From assembly GCA_946410525.1 (NCBI GenBank), contig CAMKAQ010000057.1, forward strand, positions 1 through 6,458: DNA of 6,458 bases. The letters are read 5' to 3'. The stretch is from an uncultured Caryophanales bacterium (GTDB taxonomy: Bacteria > Bacillota_I > Bacilli_A > RFN20 > CAG-826). Position numbers and translations under genes: made by a program. The notes beneath the pieces were generated by a model. It searched no databases. It was not told the DNA's origin and saw only the letters and a program-made list of their open reading frames with translations. Of this stretch, positions 1 to 5,836 are shown in pieces (positions within the stretch are counted from its first letter, which is position 1; each line of letters opens with the position of its first letter).

Positions 1-653
1 AGACCTCTGGCGCGGCCACCTCTTTCGTCTTCCACGGCGAAGGAACCGCCATCAACAAATACTACGAGATCTTCACTTTAGAAAATGCGAGCAAGCAGCT
101 CATTTTGACTCCGATGAGAGAAGATTTATGGCCGAAAGTGAAATCAGCGCTTGAAACACGTTTCAGTGTGTCTAAAGTAGCAAAAGGCATATCTTTCGCC
201 ATCAAGATTGACAGCATCATCGGAACCAATGCCTATAAATTCGTTGCCGACCAAAGGTCCTTACCTCTAGAAACCAAAGGAGATGATTCCATGGAACAAA
301 CAAAAAACGAGAACTACGAAGTCGTATTCGCCATCGTCAATGACGGCTACACCGATTTGGTCATGGAGGCCGCTAGAGGCGCAGGCGCTAGGGGCGGCAC
401 TATCATCAACGCCCGCGGAACCGGAAACAAAGAGATCGAAAAATTTTTCGGTGTCTCGATCGCTCCAGAGAAACAAATCGTCATGATTTTGGTTCCAAAA
501 GACATAAAAGATGCGGTTTTGACGGCGATTTATCAAGCCGCAGGCCTCAACAGCAAAGGCCAAGGAATCGCTTTCTCTGTGCCAGCAACTGACGTTGTGG
601 GCATTGTCGAAAACGTCCAAAAAGAGGAAGATACTTCAAGTAAGCAAAATTAG
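1..653 (+). CDS. Tandem PII-like nitrogen-regulatory family protein, C-terminal part (5' end outside window)
   Basis: The frame is open from base 3 to the TAG at 651-653, so the real start lies left of the window. The ATG at 105 has no Shine-Dalgarno and falls inside a domain. Two PII-type modules are visible. The first lacks its beginning: GAATSFVFHGEGT near bases 12-50, then KGISFAIKIDSIIG near 183-227. The second is complete, from YEVVFAIV at 315 to about 609: GARGGTIINARGTG, FFGVSI, PEKQIVMILV, a B-loop-like GLNSKGQGIAF and a closing VVGIV. The paired blocks show internal duplication. PII proteins are cytosolic trimers that bind ATP/ADP and often 2-oxoglutarate and control transporters or enzymes. 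The T-loop here is short and lacks the tyrosine uridylylated in enterobacterial GlnB, so that control is unlikely. To my knowledge, PII proteins of this FFG/PEK type in Bacillota often accompany DUF1538 membrane proteins; whether one lies upstream cannot be seen. The ligand and target are unknown. Confidence 0.85.
   Translation, partial: TSGAATSFVFHGEGTAINKYYEIFTLENASKQLILTPMREDLWPKVKSALETRFSVSKVAKGISFAIKIDSIIGTNAYKFVADQRSLPLETKGDDSMEQTKNENYEVVFAIVNDGYTDLVMEAARGAGARGGTIINARGTGNKEIEKFFGVSIAPEKQIVMILVPKDIKDAVLTAIYQAAGLNSKGQGIAFSVPATDVVGIVENVQKEEDTSSKQN
276..293 (+). promoter_or_regulatory. Strong internal Shine-Dalgarno and in-frame ATG within the PII gene
   Basis: AAAGGAG at 276-282 is followed by 8 bases and then ATG at 291-293, in the same frame as the PII gene. 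The site falls in the linker between the two PII modules, just before the second begins (MEQTKNENYEVVFAIV). Initiation here would give a 120-residue protein ending at 653, close to the roughly 112 residues of a single-domain PII. The SD-like site is seen directly; its use by ribosomes is inference. The bases also encode ordinary linker residues (TKGDDS), so chance is possible. Confidence 0.5.
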
Positions 654-665
654 GAGACTATTTTG
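652..665 (+). promoter_or_regulatory. Ribosome binding site and TTG start of the YfhO-family gene, overlapping the PII stop
   Basis: AGGAG at 652-656 shares bases with the PII stop codon TAG (651-653) and sits 6 bases before TTG at 663. The next in-frame ATG (726, residue 22) has no Shine-Dalgarno nearby, so TTG is preferred. The overlap predicts that ribosomes finishing the PII gene help start yfhO translation. Confidence 0.75.
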
Positions 666-3600
666 GAGACGTCAGAAACCACAGCAAAACTATCGAGCTT
701 ACGCAAAACGACCTTTGGTCAGTTCATGCGTGAGAAGTTCCCTTTCCTGTTTAACATCAGGAGTCTTTTCTATTTCTTCTGGCTTGTCTTCTTCGTCGGC
801 ATGGCTTGGATGGCCTATGGCCTTGTGAATAACTCCTTCACCCAGTTCTATCCGTGGACCGACTATTTTGGTCAGTACGTCACAATGACCTTCTACTACC
901 ATGACGTTTGGCACGGCTTCTTCAAGACGGGTTATTTTGAACTTTATTCTGCGAATACATATCTCGGTTCAGACAACATCGGTTCGAATTCTTACTATGG
1001 CTTATTCGACCCGTTCCTTTTCATCTGTTACTTATTCCCTCGTTCCTGGATTCCTCAGACCTTCGCTTTAGCGACCATGGTCAAAGGAGCAGTGGGAGCA
1101 ATGGCGATGCACGCTTACCTCAAATACATGGGGGTCAGCGAAAGCACCGCAAGAGTCGGCGCTCTTGCTTTTGCCTTCAATGGCTGGGTCAACTACTTCG
1201 TAGGTTTCCCTTCCTTCGTCTCTAGCGCCTTCACATTCCCTCTCATCCTTCTAGGCATTGAGAAAGTGGTTAAAGAAAGAAAGCCAATGACTTTGATCAT
1301 GGGATTGTTCCTTTTGGGAATCATCTCGTTCTTCTTCTTAGTCGTCGCTTGCGTTTGGGGCGTCATCTACGCCTTATGGCGTTACTTCTGGACCATCAAA
1401 AAGAGGACTGTCAAAGAGAACATCTGGGTCATCGTCCTTGGCGTCGGTGGTTTTGCGATCGGCATTCTCTTGTCTGCTTGGACGCTTCTCCCATCAGTCA
1501 GAGAATCCGCTCTCTCAGGAAGAACCTCCTCAATCGGCAAAGGCTATTTGGACGCCATCCTTGCCGCTTTCAAAGACAAAGACTTCAAGACCGTTCTTGG
1601 ATATCTCTTCGAGCCTGTTGGCCGTAACCCAATCAGAGAGATGCAAGCCTTGCAGGCTTTCTTCTATCCAACTATTGGTTACATTGAGCTTCCTTTAGCT
1701 GGAAGCGGATACGATTCCTGGACTTCTAATGCGTTTATCTACACACCTTTGGTGATTCTCTTCTTCATCGCGTTTGTGAACTCGATAAGGAACAAGAAGA
1801 TCGGCGAAATCATCGCTGTTCTCCTTTGCGCTTACCTCATGCTCACCAACTTGGCTTACTACATGTTCTACGCCTTCACGGGTGATGGATATGGACGTTG
1901 GTTCATCGTTCTTGTGCCGTGTGCCATCTACTACGCATGCCGAGAGCTTGACCACATCAAAGAAGAGAAGAAGTGGGTTATCTTTACCGGTGCGTTCATC
2001 GCTCTTGCTTTGGCAATGACAACCTGGATCCTCACCATCATCTTCGTTCAGGATCAGCATTACGATGAATGGCTTGATCCATATTGGCCATCAACCCTCA
2101 CCTACGTCCCATATCAGATTAGAGACAATAACGGCATCATCCGTTCCTGCTTGTGGATTGTTTTCTATCAGCTTGGCATGGACTTCATCGTCGGCATGGT
2201 CATCTTCTTCATGAAGAACCACAAGCATTTGAATAAGGTTTTGTTTGGGATAATTGCAGTTGAAACAGTTCTTTGGGGAAACATGTCCTTCGTCTATAAA
2301 GGCACTTGGAGCTACAAGTGGTGGAATGGCGGAGAAGAAGTCAGAAATCAATTAACGGAGTTCGGAGAGAACCTTTTAGAAGAGGATTCTGGCTACTACA
2401 GGACCTATTACGATGATATCCGTGACAGGAACAGCCCATACATCTGGCACACGAACGGATGCGCGACTTTCCACTCCCTTTTCAACTACGACGTCGCTCA
2501 GCTTTCTTGCTACATCGGAGCCAATAGGCCAATCGAAGTCAGGGATTCCGCTGAAAATAAATACGCCTACGGCGAAGTCTACACCTCCAAATCCTGGTCG
2601 GCTTTCTATGGCCACAAACGCTTTGGCACCGACCTCGCCCTTTCGATGAAGTATTACGCGATTGGGGATGAGGGTTATGGTGAAAAATTTGATGGAGTAG
2701 CCGAAAACGTCCCATGGGGTTCTGAGCTTGTTTATGGCGACCACGCGAGTGCTTTCCGCCTCTACAAGAACCCATACGTTGAGAAGATGCCTCTCGGCCA
2801 CGCCGTCGATCACATCTACAAACGTAACGTCAGGGAGAACACCTTCAACCAAGGCGACGACTTCTTGACCATAAGCTCTTCCGGATATATTACCGGCGGC
2901 TCTAGAGAACTTTTAAGGAATGATGAGGTTCTTATGACAGGTGCTATCCTTGAAGACGCTGATGCTGATGCCCTTATCGCCGAAGATTCATCCTTCACTT
3001 TAGATACTCCAAACGAGAGCAATTCTTTATTCACGCCTGTTAACTACTTTGGTCAAATCTATGAGTGCAGAACGCCTGTTGCTAGCAATAAGTTTGAGTG
3101 GTGGGGCCCGCATGATAATCATTTAGGCCCAACCTATTTCGCCGACATCATCGATAACGGCGTCAAGAGCACCTTCCATACCGAAGATGATGGCGACCAA
3201 ACCAGATATGTCGACACAAAAGGCAATTACATCACGACAAAGAGCGGATTCAGCTCAAACAAAGAGTTCAAATATTACGGCGATACCGACATCGTCGCTT
3301 TGACCCCGGCTAACGGAGACAAATACTTCAACGAAGACTGGGGTGGAGCTTGTTTCTCGCTTGATTACAACCTTCGTGCCAACAAATACAAGACCAGGGT
3401 CTACATGGTCGGCGATAGAAAGAAGGAGAACGGAGAAATCGAAGAGAACGTTCTTCTTAGCTACGAATACTGGCTTCTCGACAACGTTATTGGCTACCGT
3501 ATCGGCAACAGCTATTCCAGCGACATCTTCCAGATGTATCCAGATGGAAGAGTCAAATACATTTGCTTCAACGCCAAACCAAGCGACTTCGCCCAAGGAA

Positions 3601-4109
3601 CATTCCCTTCTTCCGTCTATATCCACAAAGCTGAGAGAAGCACAATCGAAAGCGCGTTCAACGTCATCAGCGACGATCAGCACAACCTCACCAACGTTGT
3701 CTATGACAAGAACAAGTTCACCTTTGAGAGTAACTTCCCAAGCCGCAAGGTTGTCACCACTTCTGTTGGTTATGATGCTGGCTGGAGTGTTAAGGCTACC
3801 GACGAGCAAGGAAACGTCACCTATCCAAAGATGCTCAAGGTCAACGGCGGTCTTGTTGGCTTCGTTGCCCCAGCAGGCAAGGTTTCTTACGAACTCACTT
3901 ACCTCACCCCATATCTCAAGGTTGGCGCCTTCGCTTCAAGCGCAGCCTGGTTTGTCATCGCTGGCTACTCCATGGTGAGCTTCACCCTTGAGGTCAAAAA
4001 GAAAAGGAAAGAGTCTATGTCTGCTGAAGTCGCTGAGGAAAGCGTCCCTTCAACAAGCGAGCCTCTAAAAGAAAAAGAGAGCGAACTTCCTTCGCCCTCT
4101 AACTCTTAG
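663..4109 (+). CDS. yfhO: YfhO-family multi-pass membrane protein, probable GT-C-type glycosyltransferase
   Basis: This 1148-residue protein has a hydrophobic N-terminal half with about 13 predicted membrane segments: roughly 34-57, 112-152 (two), 160-200 (two), 208-242, 253-277, 358-404 (two), 412-427, 437-462, 492-517 and 525-543. About 540 mostly hydrophilic residues follow, then a last membrane segment near 1086-1108 and a charged tail. Family marks are PWTDYFGQY (Asp67, Gln71) in the first extracytoplasmic loop, the SNSYYGLFDPF block at 108-118, and a C-terminal GYDAGWSVKA, KVNGGLVGFVAPAG, LTYLTPYLKVGA series before the last helix. B. subtilis YfhO has been implicated in glycosylating lipoteichoic acid from an undecaprenyl-phosphate sugar; the acceptor here is unknown and this organism may lack that polymer. 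By analogy, Asp67 is the likely catalytic or metal-binding residue. The protein is longer than B. subtilis YfhO (about 860 residues as I recall), mainly in the extracytoplasmic domain. The last 16 codons also encode the rsmI terminator. Family assignment is firm; the substrate is inference. Confidence 0.85.
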   Translation: METSETTAKLSSLRKTTFGQFMREKFPFLFNIRSLFYFFWLVFFVGMAWMAYGLVNNSFTQFYPWTDYFGQYVTMTFYYHDVWHGFFKTGYFELYSANTYLGSDNIGSNSYYGLFDPFLFICYLFPRSWIPQTFALATMVKGAVGAMAMHAYLKYMGVSESTARVGALAFAFNGWVNYFVGFPSFVSSAFTFPLILLGIEKVVKERKPMTLIMGLFLLGIISFFFLVVACVWGVIYALWRYFWTIKKRTVKENIWVIVLGVGGFAIGILLSAWTLLPSVRESALSGRTSSIGKGYLDAILAAFKDKDFKTVLGYLFEPVGRNPIREMQALQAFFYPTIGYIELPLAGSGYDSWTSNAFIYTPLVILFFIAFVNSIRNKKIGEIIAVLLCAYLMLTNLAYYMFYAFTGDGYGRWFIVLVPCAIYYACRELDHIKEEKKWVIFTGAFIALALAMTTWILTIIFVQDQHYDEWLDPYWPSTLTYVPYQIRDNNGIIRSCLWIVFYQLGMDFIVGMVIFFMKNHKHLNKVLFGIIAVETVLWGNMSFVYKGTWSYKWWNGGEEVRNQLTEFGENLLEEDSGYYRTYYDDIRDRNSPYIWHTNGCATFHSLFNYDVAQLSCYIGANRPIEVRDSAENKYAYGEVYTSKSWSAFYGHKRFGTDLALSMKYYAIGDEGYGEKFDGVAENVPWGSELVYGDHASAFRLYKNPYVEKMPLGHAVDHIYKRNVRENTFNQGDDFLTISSSGYITGGSRELLRNDEVLMTGAILEDADADALIAEDSSFTLDTPNESNSLFTPVNYFGQIYECRTPVASNKFEWWGPHDNHLGPTYFADIIDNGVKSTFHTEDDGDQTRYVDTKGNYITTKSGFSSNKEFKYYGDTDIVALTPANGDKYFNEDWGGACFSLDYNLRANKYKTRVYMVGDRKKENGEIEENVLLSYEYWLLDNVIGYRIGNSYSSDIFQMYPDGRVKYICFNAKPSDFAQGTFPSSVYIHKAERSTIESAFNVISDDQHNLTNVVYDKNKFTFESNFPSRKVVTTSVGYDAGWSVKATDEQGNVTYPKMLKVNGGLVGFVAPAGKVSYELTYLTPYLKVGAFASSAAWFVIAGYSMVSFTLEVKKKRKESMSAEVAEESVPSTSEPLKEKESELPSPSNS
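4067..4100 (-). terminator. Intrinsic terminator of the holB-ricT-rsmI operon, inside the yfhO 3' coding end
   Basis: Read on the - strand, AGAGGGCGAA (4100-4091), loop GGAAG (4090-4086) and TTCGCTCTCT (4085-4076) form a 10-bp stem with one G-U wobble. TTTTCTTTT (4075-4067) follows at once. It starts 6 bases after the rsmI stop. In + strand RNA the wobble becomes an A-C mismatch and no T-run follows, so it should act only on the rsmI transcript. Confidence 0.82.
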
Positions 4110-4978
4110 TCCTTAAAGTTCTTAAGGTAGATATCGTAAACGACATTCTTCGGGATGTCGTTTTCTTTTGCGGTTTCCTTAATCGCTTCCTTTGAAGAAA
4201 GGTTTTCGAGTTTTTCCTTCAAAATCTCAACGATTTCATCATTTGAGATGGTTTTTGCAGTGGATTTTTGCTTTTCGACGATGATAACCATCTCTCCGAT
4301 GAGGGTGCTTTCATCAAGCTCCGCCATTTCGCCTAAAGTGCCTCTGATATATTCTTCGTGCTGCTTGGTGAGCTCTCTGGCGATGACGGCTTTGCGGTCT
4401 CCTCCAAGGATGGAAGACATGTCTTTGAGGGTCGCTCCAATACGGTGAGGGGCCTCATAGAAGACAATCGTATCTTCTCTTGCTTTGAGAGATTCGAGTT
4501 CTTTCTTTCTGGCGGATGGTTTGCTTGGAAGGAAGCCATAGAAGTAGAAGTGGTCCGCTTCAAGGCCAGAACCAACTAAGCCACAGATCGCTGCGCTTGG
4601 ACCATTGACGACAGAGACTTTGATTCCTGCTTCGATACAGCGTTTTGTGAGTCTTTCGCCTGGATCGCTGACGGTTGGGTAACCGGCATCGGACATATAG
4701 GCGATCTTCTTTCCTTCTTTTAGAAGGGAGATGATCTTTTGAGAGGCTTCTTCTTCGTTATGCTCGTGGCAAGAGATGAACTGCTTGTCTAAGCCGAACT
4801 TCTTCAAAAGGGAGCCACTGTTACGAGTGTCTTCGCAAGCGACGTAATCGATTTCCTTAAGCACTTCCAAAGCCCTTGGAGTCATTTCTCCGAGGTTTCC
4901 TATTGGAGTGGCAATCAAATAGAGAAGAGGACTGTTGCCAAAGAAATTAAGCTCGCGGTTTATCATTGCGGCGGTCAT
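4106..4978 (-). CDS. rsmI: RsmI, 16S rRNA (cytidine-1402-2'-O)-methyltransferase
   Basis: RsmI transfers a methyl group from S-adenosylmethionine to the 2'-OH of C1402 in the decoding centre of 16S rRNA. The 290 residues match the family length and carry the tetrapyrrole-methylase-type fold signatures: ATPIGNL (23-29), CEDTR (48-52), SDAGYPTVSDPG (96-107, the glycine-rich SAM region), GPSA (126-129), GFLP (148-151), YEAPHR (174-179) and REL-TK (201-205). A small helical C-terminal domain typical of RsmI spans about 245-286. The ATG at 4978 is chosen because AGGGA (4987-4983) lies 4 bases upstream; the alternative at 4966 (Met5) would place it 16 bases away. The gene overlaps the end of ricT by 32 bp, so it is probably translated from the same mRNA. 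Its TAA stop overlaps the yfhO stop on the other strand, and its last 25 or so codons contain the yfhO terminator. Confidence 0.95.
   Translation of the reverse strand: MTAAMINRELNFFGNSPLLYLIATPIGNLGEMTPRALEVLKEIDYVACEDTRNSGSLLKKFGLDKQFISCHEHNEEEASQKIISLLKEGKKIAYMSDAGYPTVSDPGERLTKRCIEAGIKVSVVNGPSAAICGLVGSGLEADHFYFYGFLPSKPSARKKELESLKAREDTIVFYEAPHRIGATLKDMSSILGGDRKAVIARELTKQHEEYIRGTLGEMAELDESTLIGEMVIIVEKQKSTAKTISNDEIVEILKEKLENLSSKEAIKETAKENDIPKNVVYDIYLKNFKD
4138..4169 (+). terminator. Intrinsic terminator of the PII-yfhO transcript, inside the rsmI 3' coding end
   Basis: AAACGACATTC (4138-4148) pairs with GGATGTCGTTT (4153-4163), an 11-bp stem with one T-G wobble closed by a TTCG tetraloop (cUUCGg in RNA, an exceptionally stable loop). 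TTTTCTTTT (4161-4169) follows; its first bases overlap the stem end. It begins 29 bases after the yfhO stop. On the - strand the hairpin is followed by ACGATATC with no T-run, so it should not stop the rsmI transcript. These bases encode KENDIPKNVV of RsmI. Confidence 0.85.
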
Positions 4979-5822
4979 GCTTTCCCTGATGAGCGTTTCT
5001 TGTTAGCTCGTTATATTCGTCTAATGACAAATAAGCGACATCAAGCTCGGCTTTGAGTTTGATGGTCTGAGAAATGATATTGAAAGAATCGACCACGTAG
5101 TCGGTGCCGTTATATTTGACAGGGGTGCCTGGGCGAGGGAAGTTCTTTCTCGCTTCGGTGTAGAGATCGTCTTCGTAGTTAAGGCAGCAGATGAGTTTGC
5201 CGCACTGCCCAGAAAGCTTAGGGATGTTAAGGGTAAGCATCTGGTTCTTGGCTTTCGAGATGGCAATGCCATCGAACTGGTTAAGGAAGGTTGAGCAGCA
5301 AAGCGGGAGGCCGCAGGTTCCAATGCCGCCGACCATCTTGGCTTTGTCGCGTGGGGCTAACTGATGAAGCTCGATGCGGCACTTAAGCTGTGGGGCAAGG
5401 ACGTGAAGAAGCTCACGGAAATCGACGCGGTTGTCCGCGGTGTAGGTGATTGTGACTTTCGCTCCGTCTAAGGTGTATTGGGCGGAGAGCAATCTCATTG
5501 GAAGATCAAGTTTGGTGACTTCTTTCTGAGTGATCTTAAGGGCGATGTCCGCTTCCTTTTTGCTCATCTCATAGTCTTCGAGGTCGAGGCTAGTTGGTCT
5601 ACGGATGATTGGTTTGAGCTCAAGGCCGGATTTATAGGCGCTTGTAGGTTTAAGGGCAACGGAAATCTCGCCAAGCTCAAGTCCAGAGACGGTTTCGACG
5701 ACGACTTTGTCGCCGATCACTAAAGTGTCATCATCGGTGCCGAAATAATAGGCTTTGCTGGCACCAACAAAACTGACTCCGATGAAATATTTATATGTGC
5801 TCATGATTTCGTCTTTATTCAT
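4947..5822 (-). CDS. ricT: RicT (YaaT), PSP1-domain protein of the Ric/Y-complex family
   Basis: This 291-residue PSP1-family protein resembles B. subtilis RicT (YaaT). There it acts with RicA and RicF as an iron-sulphur-binding complex that promotes RNase Y-dependent mRNA maturation and affects competence, biofilm and sporulation. Diagnostic sequence is MVGGIGTCGLPLCCSTFL (163-180) followed by LSGQCGKLICCLNYE (203-217). Cysteines at 170, 175, 176, 207, 212 and 213 include those expected to hold the cluster or form the conserved Cys-rich core. A KOW-like small domain ending GTPVKYNGTDYVVDSF lies near 231-247. The tail after residue 275 is basic and hydrophilic. ATG 5822 is supported by AAGGA (5836-5832) 9 bases upstream and by an ATGA overlap with the holB stop. 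Met7 (5804) has only a weak site. I see no YabA-like gene between ricT and rsmI, where B. subtilis has yabA. Partners RicA and RicF are not in this window. Confidence 0.93.
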   Translation of the reverse strand: MNKDEIMSTYKYFIGVSFVGASKAYYFGTDDDTLVIGDKVVVETVSGLELGEISVALKPTSAYKSGLELKPIIRRPTSLDLEDYEMSKKEADIALKITQKEVTKLDLPMRLLSAQYTLDGAKVTITYTADNRVDFRELLHVLAPQLKCRIELHQLAPRDKAKMVGGIGTCGLPLCCSTFLNQFDGIAISKAKNQMLTLNIPKLSGQCGKLICCLNYEDDLYTEARKNFPRPGTPVKYNGTDYVVDSFNIISQTIKLKAELDVAYLSLDEYNELTRNAHQGKHDRRNDKPRA

Positions 5823-5836
5823 AGTATGAATTCCTT
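5819..5836 (-). promoter_or_regulatory. ATGA stop-start overlap and ribosome binding site of ricT inside holB
   Basis: The - strand reads ATGA at 5822-5819: ATG starts ricT and the shifted TGA ends holB. AAGGA at 5836-5832 lies 9 bases before the ATG, inside the last holB codons. This is a classical translational coupling junction, and it shows TGA used as a stop. Confidence 0.75.

Noticed and set aside
105..107. ATG at 105 as the start of the PII gene
   Set aside because: There is no Shine-Dalgarno, and the frame continues upstream to the window edge with PII-like sequence (GAATSFVFHGEGT). It is an internal methionine.
283..486. Out-of-frame ATG at 283, directly after AAAGGAG, opening a 67-codon frame
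   Set aside because: The Shine-Dalgarno abuts this ATG with no spacer, the frame shadows the PII gene and the peptide has no recognisable features. The in-frame ATG at 291 is the better fit.
3255..3809. A 184-codon antisense open frame opposite yfhO, rich in Val and Asp
   Set aside because: Its composition is typical of reverse-complement readings of biased coding sequence. It has no domain resemblance or convincing start context.
3343..3978. A 211-codon open frame on the + strand inside yfhO, rich in Ser, Thr and Arg
   Set aside because: It lies wholly inside the well-supported yfhO frame, has no recognisable motif, and its composition is typical of a frame-shifted reading of TTC/ATC/GAC-rich codons.
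4964..4966. Alternative rsmI start at Met5, which would shorten the overlap with ricT
   Set aside because: The AGGGA site would be 16 bases away, too far. It suits the ATG at 4978. The choice changes only four residues.
5802..5804. Alternative ricT start at Met7
   Set aside because: Only a weak GACGAA lies upstream. Met1 has AAGGA at 9 bases and the ATGA overlap with holB.
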